Origin: Bacillota bacterium
GTDB lineage: Bacteria; Bacillota; Dethiobacteria; DTU022; PWGO01
Direction: 5' to 3'
Assembly (NCBI GenBank): GCA_012518215.1
Contig: JAAYSV010000049.1
Coordinates: 125,025 to 189,024, forward strand
DNA length: 64,000 nucleotides
Part shown: positions 54,691 through 63,730 of the stretch, piece by piece
Layout of the letters: every line of letters begins with the position of its first letter
Position numbering within the stretch: position 1 is the first letter of the stretch
Translations under genes and position numbers: made by a program
The notes under the pieces: model-generated
Database searches by the model: none
The model's input: the letters and a program-made list of their open reading frames with translations, nothing else
Told to the model about the DNA's origin: nothing

Positions 54691-55887
54691 TTATTTCTGA
54701 AACATGATTCCGCCAATTTTCATCAATTGATCGTGGATTCCCCGCTGCCTGGATCTGATTGTTTCACGTTCTGCGGGAGCTGCTTCCCAGAATTCTTTGA
54801 ACAAGTTCAGAAGTTTTTGAGAACTGCAATCATGATTGGAGATCAACCACCGATCCTGCCCATACAGACGCAGCAATTCTTCATACTTGTAATGCCACCC
54901 CAAAACCAATGTTGGCACACCGCATGACAATCCCGCCACACAGGAATGATAGCGGCTGGCAACCAGCACTTCGCTACCGGCAATCAGCGATTTGATTTCC
55001 GTACTGCACATCTCCTTTACATCCGGAACAACGACATTCGCGGGACTGTCCACCAGGCGACAGATTTCGGCAGCCATGTCGATGTCATTGCATTGCTGGC
55101 TTTCCGGGTATTCATTTGGAATCAGATAGACTTTTTTCTGCAGGACATCAACCATGTAATTGATCAATCTGACCATACAATCAATGTAAGGTTCTTTCGC
55201 TCTCCACTGCCTCTCGATCTGAAAACTGACCGATATGCCGATATATTTATCATCTTCGGCAACGGGGACGGGGCAGGACATCAGATTGGCAAGATCGGGG
55301 GAAACCGGGATATCTTTCTTGATCCCGGCACGATCTACCATCTGCCCGCGGCTCTCCACTTCCCGGGCAATGATGACATCAAAAATCCATCTGGCGGCAA
55401 ATCGAGCCTGCAAACGGTTGGAGCGGGATTCAATCGGGCCGTAACTGGCCGGGCATTTCACGGTCCTGGTTCCATACATTCTGGCAATGAAACTTACTGA
55501 AAATCTGCCTATGACACCTTTTATCGCTTTCAGCAGCCCGGTTTTTCCGGTGTCCAGATTGTCACAAAAACAGATACCCAATAAATCAGCAACCACATCA
55601 GCTGTGCGGATATCTTCCAGAAAGCGTAGTCTTGCTTCATCGTGCGGCTTGAAACCCATTTTATATTTGAATGCATCGATCAGGATGCGCGGCGTGTTGG
55701 AGAGATAGGGGATCTGATGGATGGTAAAGTTCATATCCCGCGTGGCTGTTTCCCTGAGCTTTGTAAACTGATAGTAGATAATTTCCGCTTTGTCATCGAT
55801 CTTGTGGATCAGTTGTTCCACCCCATGTAACAATGAGGGGCCACCAAAATTATCCCCGGCTATTACTCCACATAGCAAGACTTTCAT
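54691..55887 (-). CDS. Polysaccharide pyruvyl transferase family protein
   Basis: 398 residues. N-terminal VLLCGVIAGDNFGGPSLLHG and C-terminal SEVLVASRYHSCVAGLSCGV plus TLVLGWHYKYEELL are typical of the WcaK/CsaB family, which transfers pyruvate from phosphoenolpyruvate to glycans (or acts as a related glycan-modifying transferase). It is the first gene of a pair with the F420-hydrogenase-beta-like protein. Target glycan unknown. Confidence 0.88.
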   Translation of the reverse strand: MKVLLCGVIAGDNFGGPSLLHGVEQLIHKIDDKAEIIYYQFTKLRETATRDMNFTIHQIPYLSNTPRILIDAFKYKMGFKPHDEARLRFLEDIRTADVVADLLGICFCDNLDTGKTGLLKAIKGVIGRFSVSFIARMYGTRTVKCPASYGPIESRSNRLQARFAARWIFDVIIAREVESRGQMVDRAGIKKDIPVSPDLANLMSCPVPVAEDDKYIGISVSFQIERQWRAKEPYIDCMVRLINYMVDVLQKKVYLIPNEYPESQQCNDIDMAAEICRLVDSPANVVVPDVKEMCSTEIKSLIAGSEVLVASRYHSCVAGLSCGVPTLVLGWHYKYEELLRLYGQDRWLISNHDCSSQKLLNLFKEFWEAAPAERETIRSRQRGIHDQLMKIGGIMFQK

Positions 55888-56339
55888 GGGACCAGTATTG
55901 CCTCCTTCATCTCAACAATACTATTGTATTATCTTCCTTAGTACAGAATATCTTATACCACCTGGCGCCAGCTAGGCAATACTGCACTTGACTTCCATTG
56001 CAATAATGCCGTAACATATGTTAAAAATATACAATCTTTATACATGACCATATATGTTCGGTTCAGCATTTCTTTCTTATTCAAACACGAATTTTCAGGC
56101 GCGAAGGATTAAAAAAACTTGTTCAAATTATCCATCTCTTGAATGAAAATTCCGATTGAATCAACGAACAAGTTCCTATGTAGATGAAAGAACAATGTAG
56201 GAGGCCTTTCTTCTTTTTTGTTGTTTATTTTTTTTGGCCGCAAAAATATTGTATTATTTAAAATATCAACCATTGTTACCCTGTATCTTGGGAATATTCC
56301 CCCCCACCCGAGCAGAAGAACCTAAATTCACGGCGTAAA
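55888..56339. other. AT-rich intergenic region
   Basis: About 450 bases between the pyruvyltransferase and GtrA genes, both minus. It holds the pyruvyltransferase promoter region and a distant inverted repeat AACTTGTTC (56119-56127) / GAACAAGTT (near 56166-56174). A pyrimidine-rich stretch follows near 56200-56235. No gene or known RNA recognised. Confidence 0.4.
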
Positions 56340-56825
56340 CTAACCGCAATGCCGCTTCTTCAGTTTTTCCATCTCCTTCTGGCCTAGGATATTGGTGTTC
56401 ATCGTCTTCCTGTAAACCACGAAACGGCAAAAAAGGTATTCCGTGGTCAGGTTGACCAACATGGTGCCCAGCAGGACAACATATTCATTCCAGCCCAGTT
56501 TGGTCAGGGCATCACCCCACCATGTTGACAGCGGGGTGAAAACCAAATAAAACCCGGCCACCTTGAGCATGGCTATCGGCACATTTGCCGCAGATTTGAA
56601 GGTGAAATGACGGTTCAGGGTAAAATTGTAGAGTACCGAAAGAACAAGAGCAACAAGATAACTGGGCCAGTAAACCAGGCGGACAACGCTGAAGAGTATC
56701 GTAAATGTTGTGAATTCAATGATTCCCGCAGAAGCAGAAAAAAGTGTGAATTTGATGATCTGGATTACATTCTGCCTGGCACTTAGCTTGACCGGCAATT
56801 CATCTTTCATCGATTGTTCTTTCAT
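56340..56825 (-). CDS. GtrA-family membrane protein
   Basis: 161 residues from ATG 56825. Four hydrophobic helices: FTLFSASAGIIEFTTFTILF, YLVALVLSVLYNFTLNRHF, VAGFYLVFTPLSTWWGDAL, YVVLLGTMLVNLTTEYLFCR. GtrA proteins are thought to flip undecaprenyl-phosphate-linked sugars or to assist glycan modification. The reading frame overlaps the nitroreductase end if the upstream start 56876 is used, but that start lacks support. It may be co-transcribed with the nitroreductase. Confidence 0.88.
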   Translation of the reverse strand: MKEQSMKDELPVKLSARQNVIQIIKFTLFSASAGIIEFTTFTILFSVVRLVYWPSYLVALVLSVLYNFTLNRHFTFKSAANVPIAMLKVAGFYLVFTPLSTWWGDALTKLGWNEYVVLLGTMLVNLTTEYLFCRFVVYRKTMNTNILGQKEMEKLKKRHCG

Positions 56826-56854
56826 GATCGAGTTGAACCTTTCTCCGTTGAATT

Positions 56855-57391
56855 TCAATAAAGCGGTGCCCCCCACTTTTCTTTGAAGACGATCTCTTCC
56901 AGTTTCTTGCGGGGCCGCGCCGGGGGTTCACGATCGCCAACACCTAGTGGGGTCATGGCCACCACCTTGTAGGGTAGGGGAACACTGCAAACAGCACGCG
57001 CCTTTTCTTCATCGAACCAGGCCACCCAGCAGGTACCCAACCCTTGCGCATGAGCGGCCAGCATCAACTGCTGCATGGCAATCCCCGCGTCAAGCAGGTA
57101 GTATTCCTTCCCGTCTATCTGTCCCGAAGCCGCGGGATCGGCACACAGGACAATGACTACCGGGGCTTCAGCGATGGCCCTCACTGCCGGGTTACTATCG
57201 TGAAGGGATTCTGACAGTGCCTTTTTTTTAACCTCATCACGCACGACGATGAAACGCCAACACTGCATATTCTTCCAGGAGGGAGCCACCCGGGCGGCAT
57301 CAAGAACAAGGCCCAGTATCTCCTCCTTTACCTCGTCTTTACGGAAACGGCGTATGCTGCGTCTACTTTGCAACGCTTTTAGGACATCCAT
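56855..57391 (-). CDS. Nitroreductase family protein
   Basis: 178 residues; GAGGAGG precedes ATG 57391. FMN-dependent oxidoreductase fold with the N-terminal LQSRRSIRRFRKDEVKEE, DAARVAPSWKNMQCWRFIVV and the C-terminal VVAMTPLGVGDREPPARPRK. Homodimeric, NAD(P)H-using; natural substrate not predictable. Confidence 0.92.
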   Translation of the reverse strand: MDVLKALQSRRSIRRFRKDEVKEEILGLVLDAARVAPSWKNMQCWRFIVVRDEVKKKALSESLHDSNPAVRAIAEAPVVIVLCADPAASGQIDGKEYYLLDAGIAMQQLMLAAHAQGLGTCWVAWFDEEKARAVCSVPLPYKVVAMTPLGVGDREPPARPRKKLEEIVFKEKWGAPLY

Positions 57392-57579
57392 GGAAAATCC
57401 TCCTCATGATTCAGGGCCTGTATCCCCTGTTATTTATCTATCAATTATAACATACTTGCCAAATCGGAGACTGCCCGGGGCATCGCCGATAGGTTGCCAA
57501 TAAAAGATCTCGTATTCTGATTCCTGATTTTTGTCTTTTCCAATATCTCATATGCGGCGTAGGCAATAGCGAAATAAAA

Positions 57580-58020
57580 GAGTATAGTACTGTCATTTCG
57601 AGTGAGCGGCTGTTTTTCTACTCCCTGTCAGATTCCACGCTGCGCTATTCTTGCCAGCCAGGGGCAGGCGTTCTTTCAAGCATTATATAACAGCGTAACG
57701 CCTGCGTAGTGCAAAAGACCGCTTGCTCTGAATGACAGCGTAAAAGCCCTGACGGCTGGAGTAAAGTATTGCGACATCAACACCGCATTCATCAAGCACA
57801 ACGCCTCCCCCTTGCCCGAGATTCCACGCTGCGCTATGCTTACCGGCAAAGGCCGGTGTTCCTGCATTTCTTTACCCCAAAAGCATAACGATTGTATACC
57901 AAGGAAAAACCGCTTGCTCTGAATGACAACATTAAAGCATGCTTCCAGCCTAATGGAGAAAAACCGCCCTACCTGTCATTCTGAGGGAGCCGCAGGCGGC
58001 CGAAGAATCCCATAGTTGAT
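57580..58020. repeat. Interspersed repeat modules (third locus)
   Basis: No gene in 57392-58165. Module-like sequences occur in the inverted sense: ATTCCACGCTGCGCTA at 57636 and 57830, CGCTTGCTCTGAATGACA at 57721 and 57911, and CTGTCATTCTGAGGGAGCCG with GGCCGAAGAATCCC at 57973-58010. An 18-base repeat GCGATAGGTTGCCAATAA occurs near 57484 and 58027, flanking the whole block and suggesting a duplicated boundary. Confidence 0.75.
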
Positions 58021-58165
58021 TATAGGCGATAGGTTGCCAATAAAAGGTCTCGTGTTATTCGTGCACAGGTGCTATAATTCAAGTAAGAACATTTGTACTC
58101 AAAACTACAATTATTCTACTGTTGAAAATTTTTAAAACTGCCATGTGAAAGGGGGAAGCGAACAG

Positions 58166-61100
58166 ATGAAGAGAGCGCACCAAAGATTCAAAGCAGTTTT
58201 GCTGCTTTGTATGTTTCTACTCTTGCCTTCCCCTGGTGTAATAGCAGAAGGAACCGAGCATGCCAGGATCATATTGAATGATACGGCGTACATAAGTCCC
58301 GAGATAGCCGCATCAGTTGTCAATGAACCGGGCAAGCCCGTGGAGGCATTGATTCTCCTGAAAGAACAGGCCGATACGCATGGCACTGCCAAAATGGCCA
58401 GGAACCTCATGGAAAGAACTTTGCGCATTCCTGCCGACCGGCAGCAGATCAAATCTTTCTGCCGCAAGGCCGTGGTGAGATCATTGCAGGATGTTGCCGA
58501 AAGCACTCAAGGGCCACTGCTCGGCCACCTGAATCTGGAAAAATTACTGGGCCGTGTCATAAACCTGAAAAGTTTTTACATCGTCAACATGATCTACATC
58601 GAGGCGCACCCTGCGGTGATAGTGGCCCTCTCCAAAAATCCTGCCGTCAAATCCATACTGCCGAACACATCCTTTGAATTGCAGGAATCGGAAATTGCCG
58701 GGAAGGCCATCCCCGCGGAAGAGATTGCGCCATCAGCCCAAACCGTCGAATGGAACATCAGAAGAATCAGGGCTGACGAGGTCTGGGAACAATTCGAGGT
58801 GACCGGTGAAGGCGTTGTCGTGGGCGTCATCGATTCCGGCGCTTACTGGCAGCACCCGGCTCTCAAAACAAAATATCGCGGTTACAATCCAGACAATCCC
58901 TCCAAGCCCGATAACGAATACAACTGGTATGATGCGGTATACGGTACCTCCGCCCCAAACGATTGCTTGAATTCTTCACATGGCACGCATGTTACCGGGA
59001 TAATCGTTGCCTCGACGGCAACAAATATATACGGGGCAGCCCCGGGAGCCCGCTGGATAGCCGCCAATGCCTTCAAAACCGACGGAAGTTCCAGCCCATT
59101 ATATTGTATCGATGCCGCTCAGTACATGCTGGCTCCTAGAAGCGAGGGAGGTCTACCCGATCCGAGCATGGCTCCGGATATTCTCAACTGTTCGTGGGGC
59201 ATGGTTCCCGATGGCGAGCAAACACTTGATGAATGGTTCAGGCCCATGGTGCTGAATTTACGTTCGGCGGGCATCCTGCCCGTATTTGCCGCAGGAAATG
59301 CCAAAAACCCACCCGCAAGGGCCTCCTCCATTCATTCACCGGCGATGTACCCTGAAAGCCTCTCCGTCGCCGCTGTCAACAACCAGAATGTGAGAGCAAG
59401 TTTTTCCAACCGGGGCCCGGCAATCCATTATCCGGGGGTAATCAAACCCGACATTTCCGCCCCCGGGGTGGGGATCTATTCCACATTCAAGAATGGCAAC
59501 TATGGATCAAAAGATGGAACATCCATGGCGACTCCACATATAGCAGGTACCGCAGCATTGATACTGTCTTACAGACCCACGCTTGCTGTAGATGAACTGG
59601 AGGATATGATCAGAGAAACGGCCATTCCTCTGACCGGCGGTGCCGACACCGATTCACCCAACCATGGCTACGGGTATGGCCTGGTCGATGCCTATGCAGC
59701 CATCAAAGCATTGGGCTGGATAAAAGACCCCAACCTTGAAGCTGCCATCCGTGAGGAATTGGGTATTCCGGAATCAAAGGATATAACCATTGAGGACCTG
59801 GAAGAGCTGTCAATGCTGATTGCTACCGGAAAAGGCATCAAAAACCTGGACGGCTTGCAATATGCCATCAATCTGGAGCAGATAGATCTTTCCGGTAATG
59901 AAATTACCGATATTGCACCGCTGGTAAGCAACAGCAACAGCGGGGGGCTTGGCCATGGTGATGAAGTTGACCTCCGTAACAATTACCTGGATCTGAGTGA
60001 AGGAAGCAGAGCCAGGGAAGATATTGACGCGCTGGAAGCCAACGGGGTTGACGTCATGTATGATCCGCAAAAACAGCCGATCCTTGGGAAGATGTCCCCC
60101 CCCGAGTGGGATGGACGCAAAATAAAGTGGAACAAAATCAACTTTGCCGATCACTACAGGTTGAAATTGTACAAAGACAATATCGAGGTTTTTTCAAAAA
60201 TCTTGAACAACGAATCTCCGGCTGAATATGATATGGCAGGAAAAATAGATGATTCCGGCCACGGGCATTATACCGCCACCATACAGGCCGGGGGAGATGG
60301 CAATCCGTGGATAACGGGCGAACCTTCGGACCATTCGGCCAAATTGAAGATCATCGCTGTGCCCGATGCAAACCTTGAAAATCTGCTGAAAATTATCACA
60401 GGAATCGATAAAGGCGGTATCAGCGACACCGACATGGCCGGACTGACACAGATCAATTACACCGACAAAAACAAAAAAATCAGCGACCTCACCGGTATTG
60501 AATATGCCGTAAATCTTGTTTACATCAAGCTGACCGATCAGAATATCGGCAATATCAGCCCGCTCGCCAGTCTGACCAACCTTCTCTATCTCAACCTTGA
60601 CAACAACAACATCTCCGACATTTTTCCGCTGGTTATAAACAGCGACGCGGGAGGGTTCAAAACAGGGGGCGACAAGCCGAAAATTTCCCTGAAAAACAAC
60701 TGCCTGTCACTAGATTCCAGCGGACAGACGATGAACTACATCAACCTGCTCGTTGAACGCGGCATAGAGGTCGATTACATTCCCCAGAGGAAAATAGCTG
60801 TTGACTCTGTCACCCTTGACCGCGAAACCCTGGAATTGATGCAGGGCGATACAGCGGTACTGCTTGCAACCATTCATCCCCAAAACGCCAGCAACAAAGA
60901 GGTTACCTGGTCCACCAAAAATTCTGCCGTGGCCAGAGTTGACCAATTCGGAAAGGTCGAGGCCATTGGCAGCGGCACGACGAAGATAACGGTTAAATCC
61001 GAGGATGGCGGTCATGAAGCAATTTGCACCGTGGATGTGAGTCCCGTGGCCAATAATGGCGATCCTTTGAAGGTCACTTTCCATGACCCTGCTGACAATG

Positions 61101-61873
61101 AAAGAGATGTCCCGATCAACAAGATAGTGACCGTCGTCTTCAACAAGGATATCAAGCAAGGCGGGAATTATGACGGGATCATGTTGAAGGAAATCAACCA
61201 ACCCGATCAGGCGATCGCGTTGACCAAAGAAATAGAAGGCCGGAAGATCTTCCTCACCCCTGTTGAAAAATTGAAGTATGGCAATACAATTTATGAACTA
61301 TCTTTCCCCGTCGGGGCTGTTGAAGATAGCACCGGGAAGAAAAACCCCGCTTTCGAGATTTCTTTCGAGACTCCGCGGTGGCCAATCCGGGTGGAAAGTG
61401 TCTCCCTGAACGCCTCACATCTGAAACTATTTTGCGGAGGCGCCACCGCCACCCTGGTCCCCATCGTAAAACCTGACCATGCCTCCGATTGGGAATGCCG
61501 GTGGGAGTCAAGCAATCCGGAAACGGCGACGGTGACCAGCGATCGCGCCAGAAACGGGATCATCACCCCCCTGGGTACCGGTTCGACATACATCACGGCC
61601 ATAATTTCCGATCAGGGGGATGAGCATAGAGCCACCTGTATCGTGGATGCAATCAAATTCGGGGATGTCAACGGTGATGGCAAGGTAGAGGTCGGCGATG
61701 CCATAATCCTTCTGCGACATATAGTGGGGCTGAACACCCTCACCGGCCCCTACGAACTGGCAGGGAAAGTAAACGGAGAACCGGAAATTTCCGTCAGCGA
61801 TGCTATCAGCGTCCTGCGCTACATCGTGCAGCTAATTTCGCAATTTCCGGCCGAGGTTGAAATGTGCAATTGA
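58166..61873 (+). CDS. Secreted subtilase (S8) with leucine-rich, Ig-like and dockerin modules
   Basis: 1235 residues from ATG 58166 (AAGGGGG upstream). Signal peptide ending near residue 27. A propeptide-like region precedes the catalytic domain (about 190-515) with Asp223 in VGVIDSGA, His272 in SSHGTHVTG, Asn378 in FAAGNA and Ser453 in GTSMATPHIAG. Two short leucine-rich repeat blocks follow (about 525-640 and 730-850, pattern LxxLxxLDLSGNEIT and NLLYLNLDNNNISDI), each with a WDGRKIKWNKI-like beta domain between them. Then come Big_2, Big_5-like and Big_2 domains, and a C-terminal dockerin whose first loop GDVNGDGKVEVGDAIILL is complete while the second (KVNGEPEISVSDAI) has lost acidic ligands. 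Confidence 0.94.
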   Translation: MKRAHQRFKAVLLLCMFLLLPSPGVIAEGTEHARIILNDTAYISPEIAASVVNEPGKPVEALILLKEQADTHGTAKMARNLMERTLRIPADRQQIKSFCRKAVVRSLQDVAESTQGPLLGHLNLEKLLGRVINLKSFYIVNMIYIEAHPAVIVALSKNPAVKSILPNTSFELQESEIAGKAIPAEEIAPSAQTVEWNIRRIRADEVWEQFEVTGEGVVVGVIDSGAYWQHPALKTKYRGYNPDNPSKPDNEYNWYDAVYGTSAPNDCLNSSHGTHVTGIIVASTATNIYGAAPGARWIAANAFKTDGSSSPLYCIDAAQYMLAPRSEGGLPDPSMAPDILNCSWGMVPDGEQTLDEWFRPMVLNLRSAGILPVFAAGNAKNPPARASSIHSPAMYPESLSVAAVNNQNVRASFSNRGPAIHYPGVIKPDISAPGVGIYSTFKNGNYGSKDGTSMATPHIAGTAALILSYRPTLAVDELEDMIRETAIPLTGGADTDSPNHGYGYGLVDAYAAIKALGWIKDPNLEAAIREELGIPESKDITIEDLEELSMLIATGKGIKNLDGLQYAINLEQIDLSGNEITDIAPLVSNSNSGGLGHGDEVDLRNNYLDLSEGSRAREDIDALEANGVDVMYDPQKQPILGKMSPPEWDGRKIKWNKINFADHYRLKLYKDNIEVFSKILNNESPAEYDMAGKIDDSGHGHYTATIQAGGDGNPWITGEPSDHSAKLKIIAVPDANLENLLKIITGIDKGGISDTDMAGLTQINYTDKNKKISDLTGIEYAVNLVYIKLTDQNIGNISPLASLTNLLYLNLDNNNISDIFPLVINSDAGGFKTGGDKPKISLKNNCLSLDSSGQTMNYINLLVERGIEVDYIPQRKIAVDSVTLDRETLELMQGDTAVLLATIHPQNASNKEVTWSTKNSAVARVDQFGKVEAIGSGTTKITVKSEDGGHEAICTVDVSPVANNGDPLKVTFHDPADNERDVPINKIVTVVFNKDIKQGGNYDGIMLKEINQPDQAIALTKEIEGRKIFLTPVEKLKYGNTIYELSFPVGAVEDSTGKKNPAFEISFETPRWPIRVESVSLNASHLKLFCGGATATLVPIVKPDHASDWECRWESSNPETATVTSDRARNGIITPLGTGSTYITAIISDQGDEHRATCIVDAIKFGDVNGDGKVEVGDAIILLRHIVGLNTLTGPYELAGKVNGEPEISVSDAISVLRYIVQLISQFPAEVEMCN

Positions 61874-62047
61874 TAGAAATTTGCAACCTCTCGCCTCATC
61901 TGCACCCCTTGCAAACACACGGCCCGAAAATTGCCCGTAACAGAAACTGAAATTTTTGCTACCCGGGTTCCATCATTGAAAAATTTGCCGATAAAAATGG
62001 TCCGCTTCGTTCCACAGGCCATCCGGTTCAACCGTCTCCCGCCAACA

Positions 62048-63526
62048 CTACCAATCAATGATGGCATACTTGCCCAGGATCCAGCAGTCTCCGCTGCCTC
62101 CCTCGTAGTTTATCTTGTACCAGAGATCATTATTCCCCGTCTGGATCTTCTCGATGATAATCCTGGTGCCAAAGTCCAGGCTGTCCTTGACCTGGCTGGC
62201 GGTCGAGGGTGCAGAACAGACATTGAGCGTTGATGGGGGTCTGTCGGTACGGTACCACTCATCAAGAAAGACAGCTCCCCGGGGTTGGGTAGTCAGCTCT
62301 ACATAATATCCGTGAGCCCACCCTTCATGGCCCGGTACTTTGAGCTTGTACCAGTTCTGGCCATTGGACAGGCGCACCATTCCCAGGATCGTAACTTCCG
62401 TACCATTTTCCAGGGTAGTCACCACATCATGGCCGGTCCCCGCGCCGCTGCGTACATTCAGGTGAGATCGAGCATCGACGTTGCAAACACGCCCACCATT
62501 GTATGTTTTCTGTAGCATATGGTACTGGCTATGGGGCAGCAACGACTCCATGATATTGGCGATCTTGACCCTCCACATCGGATCCGTGGCATATCTGGTG
62601 TTCATGCCGTCGAGGTTGGGCCCATGAAAATACTGTCCGCCTTCACTGAGGTAGGCACTGCGAATATATCCGCTGACGTAGATGATACAGTCCGGAACAC
62701 TGCGGAAAGTCCCTGCATAATTGTACGGGTCGGAATCATAGGCCTTGTAGCCGTAGATATTGTTCTTGTCCCTGGCAATCCTGGATGTACCCCAGGCACT
62801 TTCCAGCGCCGCATGAGCCATCAGATAAAGGGCGTTTACCCCCCATGTTTCCTGCGCCCTGATGAAGTCCGAACCCAGATATCTGAAGGGTGAATCAGCC
62901 CTCCTTGAGGCAGCCCTGTTCTGCAAAAAGGTAGCGGTTACCTGCGGGTCAGCGGGCACGTCAAGACGCATTATGGCATAGGGCAGCCGTTCCATATAGT
63001 AGAAACGGCCCTTGTTGATCAATCGGGAACCGTCTATCAGATAAAAAGTATAATCGTCTTTAACGATGTAATCCCCCACCGGCAAGCTATCAGGTGCAGC
63101 AATGATCGGTACCTCAGCCTTCGCGTAGTCAAGGCCGTAAAGATATCCGTTACTTTTTACCCGATGATCGGGCACATGAGCAGGCTCAGGATCAGGACCC
63201 GGCGGTGGAGGAGGAGGTGGATCAACTGGTAGCTCTTCGACAATCTGTACAACGTGCCGCAGTATGGTGATGACATCGTTAACATCAACCGCTCCATCCC
63301 GGTAAACATCGGCCAGCGCTCTTTGCTCTTCGTCCAGATCGGTTATACCCACGATACTTTGTAGCAGCAGGATAGCATCGCTAACATCGATGCTGCCGTC
63401 CCTGTTGACATCACCACAGGCATATTCGCCGGGTGCATCGGCCGACAAGGTTGCCAGCGGCAGGAACGCAAGACAGAATATTGACAATATGGCGAATGCA
63501 TTGCGGAAAACATGGAATGATTTCAA
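62048..63526 (-). CDS. Secreted glucosaminidase with N-terminal dockerin and SH3 domains
   Basis: 492 residues. Signal peptide (1 to ~29), dockerin at about 36-98 (GDVNRDGSIDVSDAILLLQS and a second loop ADVYRDGAVDVNDVITILRH), a Pro-rich linker (about 101-118), an unassigned region, then a glucosaminidase domain (about 215-335) with the catalytic Glu242 in HAALESAWGTSRIA, and two bacterial SH3 domains (about 345-412 and 418-490). It cleaves the glycan strand of peptidoglycan. The dockerin sits at the N-terminus, opposite to the amidase and the subtilase. Confidence 0.93.
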   Translation of the reverse strand: MKSFHVFRNAFAILSIFCLAFLPLATLSADAPGEYACGDVNRDGSIDVSDAILLLQSIVGITDLDEEQRALADVYRDGAVDVNDVITILRHVVQIVEELPVDPPPPPPPGPDPEPAHVPDHRVKSNGYLYGLDYAKAEVPIIAAPDSLPVGDYIVKDDYTFYLIDGSRLINKGRFYYMERLPYAIMRLDVPADPQVTATFLQNRAASRRADSPFRYLGSDFIRAQETWGVNALYLMAHAALESAWGTSRIARDKNNIYGYKAYDSDPYNYAGTFRSVPDCIIYVSGYIRSAYLSEGGQYFHGPNLDGMNTRYATDPMWRVKIANIMESLLPHSQYHMLQKTYNGGRVCNVDARSHLNVRSGAGTGHDVVTTLENGTEVTILGMVRLSNGQNWYKLKVPGHEGWAHGYYVELTTQPRGAVFLDEWYRTDRPPSTLNVCSAPSTASQVKDSLDFGTRIIIEKIQTGNNDLWYKINYEGGSGDCWILGKYAIIDW

Positions 63527-63730
63527 GAATATGTACCCCTTTCACCTGCAAGCCCTTTTTCTATTCAACTGCATCAAATTGGACAATTGGTTTACATAAT
63601 ACTACCGGTTCTATCTCAATTTCGACATTATTTTCATCAATCCTTTATTTTTCACGTCCGCTCTTTCTGCGTTATGAACTTAATATCATCTGCTTCAGTG
63701 TTCAGGAATGTAAAAAGGCCGGGGAAACGG

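Noticed and set aside
57676-57867. Minus-strand 63-residue open frame in the third repeat locus
   Set aside because: It lies entirely in repeat modules and has no family pattern or ribosome-binding site.
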